Of a stretch of DNA of 64,000 bases, positions 45,660 to 57,215 are shown in pieces. The notes below the pieces were generated by a model, which saw only the letters and a program-made list of their open reading frames with translations, was not told the DNA's origin and made no database searches. Within the stretch, counting starts at the first letter, position 1; the number at the start of each line of letters is the position of its first letter. The DNA comes from Pleurodeles waltl (Eukaryota > Chordata > Amphibia > Caudata > Salamandridae), in NCBI RefSeq assembly GCF_031143425.1, contig NC_090440.1, positions 340,879,844 through 340,943,843 on the forward strand, given 5' to 3'. A program made the translations under genes and the position numbers.

Positions 45660-46861
45660 TGTAGCAGAGTGGGACATCTGACAAAAGTGGCAGACGGTGC
45701 TGTCTGCTGTATTTAACGTATCATCACCCAAAGCATGACAGCTGATATATATGCAACTTTTGATGGATGTCTCAGATGTGCCCAACTCTAAATAAGACTC
45801 AGTATATAGTGATGTCAATTATGTAAACATCTAAATGGCCAAACCCCAAAACACAGACCTCATTTACAAGGCCTTTGCGGCAACGTTGCATCATTTGTTT
45901 ATACGCAATGGTGGTGCAAGCAGTGCTTTATACTGTTCCATATTTAAAAACTGACACATGGGGCCCAATGCGTTCCATCACATTATACCTTTTCCAGGTA
46001 TAGTGTATGCAAGGTAGGTGTTCCCTTGAGAAAGCCATCCATAACTGATGCAGTGAAATTCACAACATTTTACTGCGTCATTCTGCAACTTCACTGCTGC
46101 AGAATTTTAATGCCTGCTCAGAGCAAGTATTAAACTGACACAGGGCTTTTCTCTATGGGAGCCTTCCTCGCATTTCTGGAGTAGCGTCATTATTTTGACA
46201 CTAGTTCAGGATTTCGTCCGTTTAGCAACACAGATGCAACAGAATTTCTGATGCATCTGAGAAAATGTGTGCCACGGAGCTCTGTATTGTAAATACAGTG
46301 CATGCATGGTGTCATTAGGGGGGTCATAGGACAGCGCTAGAAATCTGACGCATCAGAGTCATTGCTTCCGATTCTTGTAAATGAGGCACACAGTCTTGAA
46401 CAAAACATTGTTGGAACTTATTGACTAAAGACGACCCGCATAGGTATGCAAGGATTGAGGGTAGATTGAGTTCATCACTTCCACCCCACTTCCTCCAACT
46501 CCCCAGTAAAGACAGCAGCAAAATATTGATTACAATGTTCAAGGGTGATTTCTAGATAACAGGTTTTCTGTACCAGTTTATTGCGAATGTGCACCAAGTT
46601 TCACAAACAAGTTTTACTGACTGATGTCCAGCTGGGTAAGCAAAACATAATAATAAAAAAGCTACTAATTGGGGGTACAGAGCTCTTACTCTCAACATTC
46701 TGTACTGTTGATTTAGCACTAGAAAGGTCAATTGACAGTGGATAGTCTTTCTGCTAAGGACTCGGCTTTCAGGTACAAATAAGATCAGGCTTCATTTAGT
46801 CACATAGTGAGCCATGTGACAGGTTTCCTTCACCATATGAATGTATAGAGAAGTCCAAGAG
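45660..46861. other. unclassified intergenic DNA
   Basis: No gene, terminal repeat or tandem repeat recognised. Text such as 'GTGCATGC' and 'ATGCATC' recurs loosely, suggesting an old repeat I cannot name. Confidence 0.45.
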
Positions 46862-47157
46862 TGTTAGACCTGGCATCCTTAGAGTGGTCTTACCCCAGAC
46901 TTTTTGCCTTTACCTCCTGTTTTGTTGGTGTAACTTTGAGTTGGCCTTAGGACTTTGGGCACTATACCACTGCTAACCAGTGCTAAAATGCATGCTCTTT
47001 TCCCTTAAATAAGGTCACATTGGTGTATCCACAACTGGCATATTTAATTTACATGTAAGTCCCTTCTAAAGTGGTATACCATATATCCAGGGCCTGTATA
47101 TTAAATGCTACTAGTGGACCCGCAGCACTGATTGTGCCACCAACTTAAGTAGCCCTG
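46862..47157 (+). repeat. Gmr1-like LTR fragment (5' part)
   Basis: Starts TGTTAGACCTGGCATCC and matches the first 300 bp of the LTRs of element A (TTTTGCCT, GGACTTTGGGCACT, CCAGGGCCTGTA). It is interrupted at 47158 by another LTR of the same superfamily. Confidence 0.7.
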
Positions 47158-49799
47158 TGTTAGGCCTGTCAGCTCTTGGCATGGTTTCCCCTGTCTTTTT
47201 GCTTGTGACCTCCTGTTGGTGATTCTGTGCTCAGTTACAATTTTATTGGCTTTAGGACACTGAGCACTTGACTACTTCTGACCAGTGCTAAAGTGCAAGT
47301 GCTCCCTGTCTAAATTGTGTTGGTGATTGGTTTATCCATGATTGCCATGTTTGATTTACCAGTAAGTCCCGACTATAGTACACCATGGGTGCCCAGAACA
47401 TGTAACTCAAATGCTACTAGTGGGCCTGCAGCACTGATTGTGCCATATGAGTAGCCCTATAAATATATCTCAGAGCTGCCACTGCAGTGTCTGTCTGTGC
47501 AGTTTTAAACTGACAGTTTGACCTCTGAAGTGCACTCACATGCCAGACCCAAACCTTCCCTAAGGTCACCCCTAAGGTAGGCCCAAGGCAGCCCTATGGG
47601 GAGGGTGCAGTGTATTTAAAAGCTAGGACATATACTGGTGTGTTTTACATGTCCTGATAGTGAGATACTGCTAACCTCGGTTTTCACTATTTCAAGGACA
47701 ATCTCTCTTATAAGTAACATGGGGATTGGCTTAAAATATCTTAAGTGTAATTTCCCATTGGGAGCTAAAAGAGATATGAAGTTTGGGGTCTCTGGAATCA
47801 CAATTTAAAAATACATCTTTTGGTGAAGTTGATTTTTAAATTGCAAGTTTGAAAATGCCACTTTTAGAAAGTGGGTGTGTTCTTGTTCAACCGTTCTGTG
47901 CCTCTGCCTGTCTGTGGAATACACATCTGGGTCAGGGTGACAGTTCGGCTGTTTGTGAATTGACTCTAGACAGTCACACAAGGGGAGCTGAGGGGGTGAC
48001 CTGAATATGCTGATGGGACTTCCAGAGCTAGAGTGGTGGGAGGAGCTGACACTTGCATCTGAATGGGGTTGTGCCTGTCTCTACATAAAGTAGTCTCCAA
48101 CCTCCTGGAGTGTGTCTGGGGCCAGGGCAGAAAAGGCAGTGTCGAGACGGAGTCACTCACCTGAAAGGCAGGATGTCTGCAGGGGTGATGGTATGCCCCC
48201 CGACCGCCTGGAACACCTTTCAGCACTTCCTGGTGGACACAGAAACCCAGGCAGGTGTCCCAAAAGGAAAGGGGGAGTGGAAGAGAAAGAGACAAAACAC
48301 CGCCACGTCTTGCCAGTCCAGTCAGGCACCCTGTATCTTCGGGGGGCAGGTCATTGTTGACAGAGTGATAGTTAGCGCACTCAACTTTCTTGAAACTGAA
48401 TCTCTCTTTCTGATATGGGTACGGGAGCGGTAGAAGAACACTGGGATGCTCCAGCACTTTTCTTGGATAATAATAACTGTTGGCACAATTACTAACACTG
48501 CATTACCAAAAACCCAAACTAAGTACTGCAACACTAGGGCTAGCTTCACAGAGATTCACTGTTGCACACTACAATTAGAACTGTGGTTGCTCTTATCATG
48601 CACAAGAAAGACAAACAAGGGCATTAATAATATCACATATACATTTCCTACATGCATAGGGTTAGACTAAAAGGAACAAAAACAATCCAAGAAATACAAA
48701 TGTCCACTCTGGGTTTAAACAGTTAGGGTGGCACAGTTTGATTTGGTTTCACTGTGTGTGTGAAAAACCCTTCAAAAGCTAATTTCTCAAACTTGAAACA
48801 CAGGCATGAATGACACAATTTAATCCAAGAGTTATGCTATTAGAGAAAGAAAAGTTACGTAAATGTTCTTTTAAAATTGCACTGTCACTTTTTGTAGTAC
48901 TTGAGCTCAAGCAGATTTCCTGAAGCACATTTAGGAAAGTAACTACAATAATAATGTAGAATGTTCAGAAATGCATTTGTCTCTTCAAGATAAGCACTTT
49001 GCCAAAATACGAGGTCTGAAATACACCAGCTGTACTAGGAAAGCGCAGAACTCAAACAACAAACTTCCTGGAGAATACTAGTCACTTAACTGCAGTCTTT
49101 TCTGGAGTGCTGGAGGAATGCCTGGTGTCAGCTGGTACAAGAACCAAGAAAATAATTGCCTCAAAAGTCCTGAACACGAGGATGACAGCAGGGGCTGGAC
49201 TGCCAAATCAGATGCTGAAATCAGGACGCAAAACAAAGCCAAGCAGGGAGGCATGCATCACTCTGCTATTTATAGCCAATCAGGAAAGCAGTTGAGTTTC
49301 CACATGTGGATGAGTCACCACACCCAATTAAAAGCACATGTCTACACCTCCTCACATTAGCAAACTAGCATTGGTAAAACAAGAATTGATAAAACCAATT
49401 GTGTAACACAGCACATCATGTTTACTTAGAAACATGAAGGTTTAACCAAGAACAGAGATATGATTTAACCCTAATCCCTGGGGATGCTGACAGTTAACAC
49501 AGGAGGCACCTTGGGGATTCCTGACAGGCAGGATCTTGTTCACCACGAAGACTTCTCTTTGAAGTTTGCCTACTTCAAAGACCGAAATAGGTATTAATAC
49601 TGGACCTCTGGCACCACGGAGTTAGAACACTTTTGGTTTGAAGACATTCTGCCAGGAAGAAGAGCTTGATGCTGTTGGAGGGACTGCCACTCGGCCTGTT
49701 GCTTTACTTCTTCTGTCCTGGGAGCGAAAGGACTGGATTTTGCTTTCTACATCCTGCTTTCCAAGGTTCTCCGAAAGGCTTGAGATGAGCTTGCCTCTA
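47158..49799 (+). repeat. second Gmr1-like LTR, interrupted by a solo LTR
   Basis: Starts TGTTAGGCCTGTCAGC in the middle of the previous LTR, so it inserted there. LTR text runs to 48,139 and resumes at 49,527 (through AAGGCTTGAGATGAGCTTGCCTC, as in the LTR of element A). It then stops at 49,799, where another LTR begins. Confidence 0.65.
48140..49526 (-). mobile_element. solo LTR (1,387 bp) with 5-bp target duplication GGCAG
   Basis: Bounded by TGTCGAGACGG and TTCCTGACA, so it has TG...CA ends, and flanked by GGCAG at 48135-48139 and 49527-49531. It interrupts a Gmr1-like LTR, whose text is continuous across it. On the minus strand a TATA-like GGCTATAAATAGC is present near 49,270, which suggests minus orientation. 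No internal retroviral sequence is attached, so it probably arose by recombination between LTRs. Family not recognised. Confidence 0.85.
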
Positions 49800-50880
49800 T
49801 GAGAAAGTAGCCTCTTTCTAGCATGGTTACCCCCATTTATGGCCTGTTTGTCAGTGTTTGTCAGTGTACTTTTACTGTCCCACGGGTTTCCTGCTAGTCA
49901 GGACCCCAGTGCTCATACTTTGTGGCCTACTTGTTTTAATGTTTTGTCAGTATGCTTGACTGTGTCACTGGAGACTTGCTAACCAGAACTCTTTTCAAAT
50001 TGCAAATTGAAATACTGGATCCCCCTTATGAGTCCCTAATATATGGTACCCAGGGCATTGGGGTTCCAGGAGATCCTTATGGACTGTAACATTTCTTTTG
50101 CCACCCGTAAGAAGCTCATATAAACACTTCTTCAGGACTGCCATTGCAGCCTGAGTGAAATAGTGCAAGCTCTATTTCACAGCCATTTACTGCACCAGGT
50201 AACTGTTAAGTCACCTATATGTCTAACCCTCAGTTAGTGAAGGCTAGGTGCAAAGTTACTGTGTGTCAGGGAACCCCTGTACTAGAAGAGGTGCCCCCAC
50301 ATTGTCCAGTACCAATTTCCCAGACTTCAGAAGTGCGGGGACACCATTATAAGTGTGCACTACATATAGGTCAACACATATATGTAGCTTCACAATGGTA
50401 ACCCTGAATATGGCCATGTAAGGTGTCTAAGATTGGGAAATTGTACCCCCAATCTGATTCTGGTATGGGGGCAATTCCATGCACCCTGGTGACTCCACCA
50501 TGGACCCCTAGTACTGCCATATCAGTCTTCTGAGGTTTTCACTGCAGTCCCAGCTGCTGCCACCTCATAGACAGGCTTCTACCCTCCTAGGGCTTGAGCA
50601 GCTCAATCCCAGGAATGCAGAACAATGCATTTCCTTTTGGAGAGGGGTGTTACACCCTCTCCCTTTGGAAATAGGTGTTACAGGCATGGGAGGGGTTTCC
50701 TCCCAGAGGCTCTGGAAGTGATTTGAAGGGCACAGATGGTGCTCTCCTTGCATAATCCAGTCTACAACGGTTCAAGAACCCCCAGTCCGTGTTCTGACAT
50801 GAAACTAGACAAAGGAAAGGGGAGTGAGAGAAGGTGTAAGGGTGGGGAAACAGGGAGAAATAACATTCTTTCTCCCCAAT
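49800..50880 (+). repeat. LTR fragment of a TGTTGGAAGG-type gypsy family
   Basis: Starts TGAGAAAGTAGCCTCTTTC and closely follows the 51982 LTR for several hundred bases (CTGTTTGTCAGTG, CCCAGTGCTCATA, GCCACCCGTAAG-like). The 3' boundary is uncertain. Confidence 0.55.
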
Positions 50881-50899
50881 TTAACCTCTTTCTCTGTTG

Positions 50900-51976
50900 C
50901 TGCATTCCGGTTTACAGACTTGGATCCTCTTCAGGTTGTGGGGTATTTGGACGCCCCGGGGACGATGCAGAGAAATCCTGGGTGTGCAGGCCAAAAACAC
51001 GGGAGCTGCATCGATCAGGCAGGCGCAGCATCAACTCTTCTCGCAGGATGTCAGCCTGCGTTGTTCCGGCTCGGCTATGTTTCGATCAAGTGAGCCACAC
51101 GTCGAAGTACCGGTCGCAATGTTGGTTGAAATTCCACCACACAAGGAGTTCTTCACAGAGGTGAAATCTTTTTGGCCCTGAAACTTCAGAAAACAGGAGG
51201 CATGCTCAATCCAAGCCCTTGGAGAGCACATCTCAGCAGAGCCAGCGGGCAGCAAGGCAGCAGGGCAACAGCAAGGCAGCAGCCCTTTTCAGAAAAGCAA
51301 TCAGGTGAGTCCTTTGGGCAGCCAGGCAGCTTCTCTTGGCAGATTGCAGGTTCTGGCTCAGAGTTTCTTCACCAGTGGTATCCTGTCCAGAAGTGGTAGG
51401 GTCAGAGGACCTGTTTAAATACCCAAATCAAATGTGTCTTTGAAGTGGGGAAAGACATCAAAGAGTGGCTTAGAAGTGCACAAGGTCCCCTTTCAGTTCC
51501 ATCCTGTCTGCCAGGGTCCCAGTGGGGGGATTTGGCAGTCCATTGTGACGGGGCAGGCCACTGTCCTTTCAAATGTAAGTGTCAGGACCTCCACCCACCC
51601 AGCCCAGGAAGACTCATTCAGTATGCAGATGTGTGCAGGTGTGACTGAGCATCCTGTGTTTGGGGTTGTCTGAGTGAAATGCACAAGGGAGCTGTCAACT
51701 AACCCAGCCAGATGTGGATTGTAAGGCACAGAAGGATTTAAGTGCAGAGAAATGCTCACTTTCTAAAAGTGGCACTACTAAAATAGTAATATTAAATCCA
51801 ACTCCACCAGTCAGCAGGATTTTCTATTACCATTCTGGTTTTACTAGATATGACCTTGTTACTCGTTTAAGATCAGAATCTACCACTCAAACATTACAGA
51901 GGGTGGCACTGTTGTTAGGCAATGAATGGAGCAGGCCTCACAGCAGTGTAAAATGAATTTAGGAGTTTTACACTAC
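50900..51976 (-). repeat. Gmr1-like LTR fragment in reverse orientation
   Basis: The reverse complement reads as Gmr1-like LTR text, including CACTCTTTGATGTC, AAAGGGCTGCTGCC and GCTTGGATTGAGCATGCCTCC. Boundaries are approximate. Confidence 0.5.
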
Positions 51977-51981
51977 CAGGA

Positions 51982-54107
51982 TGTTGGAAGGTAGCCTCTT
52001 TCTATCCTTGTTACCCCCCACTTTTGGCCTGTTTGTGAGTATATGTCAGGGTGTTTTTACTGTCTCACTGGGATTTTGCTAGCCAGGGCCCCAGTGCTCA
52101 TAGTGGAAACCCTATTGGTCAGTGTGTTTGATATGTGTCACTGGGACCCTGCTAGCCAGGACCCCAGTGCTCATAGTTTGTGGCCTATGTGGGTTCCCTG
52201 TGTGGTGCCTAACTGTGTCACTGAGGCTCTGCTGACCAGAACCTCAGTGTTTATGCTCTCTCTGTCTTTTAAATTGTCACTGCAGGTTAGTGACCATTTT
52301 CACCAATTCTAATTGGCACACTGGAACACCCTTATAAATCCCTAGTATATGGTACCTAGGTACCCAGGCTATTGGGGTTCCAGGAGATTCCTATGGGCTA
52401 CAGCATTTCTTTTGCCACCAATAAGGAGCTCAGACAATTCTTACACAGGACTGCCACTGCAGCCTGAGTGAAATAACGTTGACGCTTTTTGACAGCCATT
52501 TTAGACTGCACTTAAGTAACTTATAAGTCACCTATATGTCTAACCCTCACTTGGTGAAGGTTGGGTGCCAAGTTACTTAGTGTGTGGGCACCCTGGCACT
52601 TGCCAAGGTGCCCCCACATCCTTCAGGGCAAATTCCCTGCACTTTTTGAATGCGGGGACACCATTCCACGCGTGCACTATGCATAGGTCACTACCGTCGA
52701 CGGAATCTTCCCCCTGCTAATGCAGGCACCGAACTTCTGCATCACTGGTCCTCTTGGGTCCCCTCTCATCTTGACCAGCGTGGTCCCTGGAACACAGGAG
52801 CTGGATCCAAGTGACCCCGACAGTCCAGTGGTCCTTTTGTCCAAATTTGGTGGAAGTAGGTCCTTGCCTCCCCACGCCAGACAGCAATTCTGTGTATCTG
52901 CACCAGCTAGGGCTTCTGTGCACTTTTGCAAGGAATCCTTTGTGCACAGCATAACCCAGGTCCCCAGCACTCCATCCTGCTCTCCTCAACTCGCTGAGTT
53001 GACCACCGGCTTCGTGGGACCCTCCTTTGTGTTGAGATGACTGCCATGCTCAGATTTCTTGAACGCCTGTTCAGTTGTTTCTGTGGGTGCTGCCTGCTTC
53101 TGCATGGGCTCTCTGTGCTGCTGAGCACCCCCTCTGTCCCCTCCTCCAAGTTGAGACCTCCTGGTCCTTCTTGGGCCCAGGCAGCACCCATTTTCTTAAA
53201 CGGCAACCCTTGCAGCTAGTAAGGCTTGTTTGTGGTCTTTCTGCATGGAAACAATTCTGAAACCTCCAGCATGCCATGGGGCATCTTCTGACCAAAGGAG
53301 AAGTTCCTGGCACCTTCCGTTGTTGCAGAATCTTCAGCTTCTTCCACCCAGAAGCAGCCCCTTTGCACCTTCATCCGGGGTTTAGTGGGCTCTTGCCCCC
53401 CCCGGACACTCGCGTGACTCTTGGACTTGGTCCCCTTCCTTTACAGGTCCTCAGGTCCAGGAATCTGTCTTCAGTGCTTTGCAGTCAGTTGTTGCCTTTG
53501 CAGAATCCCCTAACTTGACTTTACTGTCTCCCTGGGGTAGTAGGGTAACATTACTCCTACTTTTCAGGGTCTTAGGGTGGGGTATCTAGGACAACCTTAG
53601 TGTTTTCTTACACTTCCAGTGACCCTCTACACACTACACTAGGCCTGGGGTCCATTTGTGGTTCACATTCCACTTTTGGAGTATATGGTTTTTGTTGCCC
53701 AAAGGCCTATTGTCTCCTATTGCATCCTATTGTATTCTACAGAGTTTACACTACTTTTCTAACTGTTTATTACCTGATTTTTGTTTGTGTGTATATTTTG
53801 TGTATTTTACTTACCTCCTAAGGGAGTATATCCTCTGAGATACTTTTGGCATGTTGTCAATAAAATAAAGTATCTTTATTTTTAGTAACTCTGAGTATTG
53901 TGTTTTTATTATATAGTGCTATATGATGTAAGTGGTATAGTAGGAGCTTTGCATGTCTCCAAGATCAGCCTAAGCTGCTCTGCTATAGCTACCTCTATCA
54001 GCCTAAGCTGCTAGAACACTACTAATCTACTAATAAGGGATAACTGGACCTAGCACAAGGTGTAAGTACCATCAGGTACCCACTATAAGCCAGGCCAGCC
54101 TCCCACA
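51982..54107 (+). repeat. LTR (2.1 kb) of a gypsy-type family, no internal region attached
   Basis: Bounded by TGTTGGAAGG and CCTCCCACA. AATAAA motifs at about 53,860-53,875 lie 230 bp before the end, consistent with U3-R on the plus strand. The flanking 5-mers do not match, so no target duplication was found. The 3' side abuts the retrovirus-like element. Confidence 0.6.
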
Positions 54108-54178
54108 CTGTCGCGTGGGCTCTCATTATCCTAAATGGGACTACTGAATTTCTAGGCAGCAGGATCGATAACAGTGTG

Positions 54179-55250
54179 TTACTGGGTGTCCCTCTTGGTC
54201 TGCTGTGCAGAATCGGCCACATGTTGTAACTTGACATTATCAATGGAAACAAAGCGATTTCCTTTGGCCCCTTGCAGTGGCGGTAAAATCACAGTTCTCG
54301 TGCCGCTAATCCCTAACACAGGGACAGGTGCTCGATAAGAAGGACCAAATTCTTTCTTTACTGAAACCTTTTCACGCACTAGATCCCCAATCCTGGGTAT
54401 CCAACCAGTAGGAGTTACTGGCTCATCCTTAATTCCTGAGGAGGCAGCACTTGCAGAAGAGTTATCTTCACGGAATTGTTGTAAATCCTGCAAAACAGTG
54501 ACACAATCATTTATGTCAAAGGGCGTATCTGCCACCTCCACACCAGGACCATCTAGATCAGGAACATACATTTGTGTTCCAAACAGGCACTCATATGAAG
54601 TACGACCCCCCAGGGACCTTCTAGGCAAGTTATTAGGTGCTCTCTGTACTCCATACAGGTGGGCTAACCAACTACGACCCGTACCTACAACTCTGGCAGT
54701 TAAGGATTGCTTTAAATCACGATTTAAACCCTCCACAACAGAATTTCCCTCAGGATGAAATGGAGACGAGAATTGGAGTTGGACCCCCCAACGAAGCCAT
54801 GGTGTCCCTGAATGCCTTAGAGGCAAAAGCAGGGCCCTGGTCCGAATGAAAAGCCGCAACTGCAAATGTATCGACAAAGATGCGCAAATCTTTAATAACA
54901 GTCCGAGCATCAACCGAGCGTTGTGGCCAGACCCACACAAATCTGGAGCACGTATCTACAGCAACCAAAATATATTTGTATGCACTGTCTGGGGTCAACG
55001 GACCACAATGATCCAAGTACACACACTGTAAAGGTTTGTTTGAAATTAGAAGGGGCGTCTGTTGCGGGCGTCTAGCCGACGAAGCTTTAATTTGTTGACA
55101 AACGTCACAACAAAGGACAAATTGCTTTGTCTCTTTATAGAAACCAGGTCACCAGTGACGAGCCTGTAAAAGTGAAATCGTGGCAGCCACACCAGCATGT
55201 GCAGATGCCGCCCCCTCACGTGCTGCAAAAATTAATCGAGGTCTCTGAAT
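54179..55250 (-). pseudogene. integrase of the retrovirus-like element, frameshifted
   Basis: Retroviral integrase in pieces. The zinc-binding part keeps a His pair (SAHAG, ARHW) and a Cys pair (CCDVCQQ). The core has Asp in YLDHCGP, Asp in FHSDQGPAF and Glu in SVVEGLNRD. The C-terminal domain has an SH3-like GDLVREKVSV stretch and ends at a TAA at 54181-54179. TGA interrupts after ARHW near 55,149, and a frameshift lies near 54,780-54,850 between the second Asp and the Glu. Confidence 0.85.
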
Positions 55251-56312
55251 TTTATTTGGTAAATCACGCACACCAATGCCAGGAATATTAACAACAGCAT
55301 TGAGCGCACTACTCAAGCAGTAACTATATTTAGAAGGAAATCCTTTAGGAAATGGCGTGCCATCAGCCGTAGCTTTTATGGCAGCCGAAATCTCTGTGTC
55401 TGGTTTGGAACTTGAACGAGTCACTGCGGCCACAGTGGCAACAGCCTCTGCCGACTTCGCGGCTTCATCAGCCAAAGTATTCCCAGCAACGTGTATCCCA
55501 ACGCGCTGGTGTCCAAGTGTATGCACAACATGGGCCTTAGGAAGCGTTTCTTTCAGATCCGCAACCTTACCCCACAACAATTTGTGTTTAATGGTGTTGC
55601 CCTTAGAATCTCTAAACCCATTCAACTTCCAATAGTGTAGATATTCATTGAAAGACTGAACACAGTAGTAGGAGTCACAGACCAGCAAGGTTAAAATCGC
55701 CGGATCCACGTGCTCCAATGCTAACAATAGAGCTTTGAGCTCAGCCAGCTGTGCCGTGCAATCCCCCAAGGTTTTAGTATAAGTATGTCGGGGGCAGAAC
55801 ACTTCCCCCTCCATAGTGCCGCTCACCACCGCACATGCAGCAGAATACTGTTGTTTAGTCCCAACCGCTGGTTACGCAGAGCCATCGGTATACATGACCA
55901 CCCGATATTGGTCAATAGGCAATGCGCCAGTGGGAACCGGGTACTCAATTTCATATTGAAGAAATTCTTGAGTCTGCAGTTTAGGGTCAAATATGTACTC
56001 TACATCAGTGGCTGTCAAAGACGTAGGCCATTGAATCCATCTCAGGTGTAAAGCTTTCGAATTAGGAACACTTGCTTTTGTAACAGCCTCTAAGGCCGGT
56101 ATCGGGGAAACGACAATGATGCGTTGGCCCTGGGCAAGCGGTCTTTCTTTATTCACAGCCATCTGTACTGCAGTGAGTATTTGCTCAGTCTGTGCAAATC
56201 GTTGTTCTGCAGCAGAATACAAGTGGGACTTGTATGCAATCGGGACTGTGTCACCCTCATTAAAGGTGACATACGTAAACCCAACAGCCCCAGGTATCAC
56301 CCTGATGACCAA
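55149..56312 (-). pseudogene. RNase H region of the retrovirus-like element
   Basis: Contains YTDGSA, AELKALLLALE, VCDSYYCVQS and a late His segment (HTLGHQRVGIHVAGN) with NTLADEAAK, the four acidic/His parts of retroviral RNase H. TAA directly follows YTDGSA near 55,870; the frame is the same on both sides. It continues into integrase. Confidence 0.85.
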
Positions 56313-56406
56313 ATGTGTCTTATTGTCCCGTGTGTGTAAGTGTTTAACTGCTAAGAGATCAGTCTGTAAATCTCGTAGGATATGTGTATGCTCAATCGTC
56401 CAAAAT

Positions 56407-56661
56407 CTACTCGAAAAAATTCGGACGAATCAACTCGTATAAGGGTTTTATACGCGTAGCATATTCAGGAATGTAAGTTCTTCCAAAATTCAGAAACCCC
56501 AACAATGACTGGAACTTATTCATCGGCGAGACACATGGCTCAATTACACCCTGGTACTCCAATTGTGTAAGAATATTCCTAACCGATGCCCTTGCTTCAA
56601 ATTTGATAGGATACTGCGGCTGAGGTTCGCCCTTTATTGGAATTACATGATAAGAGCCCAT
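56407..56661 (-). pseudogene. reverse transcriptase with internal deletion
   Basis: The 84-aa ORF joins an RT N-terminal segment (KFEARASVRNILTQLEYQG, then PCVSPMN) directly to connection-type text (FQSLLGFLNFGRTYIPEYA). The whole palm with the YxDD active site, normally about 150 residues, is missing although the frame is kept. This copy cannot make an active polymerase. Confidence 0.85.
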
Positions 56662-57215
56662 ATTTTACTATAGGACTCCGCTAGTTCTCCCAGAACAAGT
56701 GGCGAGAAGGAAGGTGTAATAACCCCTTCCCCCACCGGACAGTCGCGAACAAAGTCAGGCGGCCAATCTTGTTCGGCCAGCAGAACGTCATGTGATTTCA
56801 CCATATGATCCCAAAAGATGGCGTGTACAATGAGGTCAATGTCCCCTTCTAATTGTAGAGTCACGTTATATACTCTATCAGGATCAGAGACTTTCATATC
56901 CGCCGTTTCGACTTGTATGAAGTCATCAGTTGCTTTCACCTCCAGATGCTCTAGAAGACTCCGGCGAACTATTGTGACCTCTGCCGCGCTGTCTAACAGT
57001 GCTAACGCCCATGTCTTGTTCGTCAAGAGAACTCTCTTCTTGAGCGGCATGTCTAACTGAGACTGCTGCCACTTTCTTCTTTTTAAATTGCTGTTTCTGT
57101 TGCAGTGGTTTCTCTGTTTAATAGAAACCTCAGTTGAGCGCTCTGAATCCTGTCTTGGTTTCACGTACTCGGTTCTCCGCTCTGACCGCCCACCTCTCTC
57201 AATTCTCTTCTCTTA
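56643..57215 (-). pseudogene. protease region of the retrovirus-like element
   Basis: ORF from 57164 in the same frame as gag, separated from it only by the TAA at 57215-57213. The aspartic protease signature is LALLDSAAEVTIV, where DSAA stands in place of DSGA or DTGA. It ends in a stop at about 56,643 and is out of frame with RT. Confidence 0.7.

Noticed and set aside
52907..53518. ORFs of 80-106 codons in the LTR at 51982
   Set aside because: They lie inside an LTR with homology to another LTR fragment at 49800. No protein motif.
54109..54173. Target-site duplication for the retrovirus-like element
   Set aside because: The flanks (CCACAC on the left, GGACAT beyond 59730) do not match as a direct repeat, so none is claimed.
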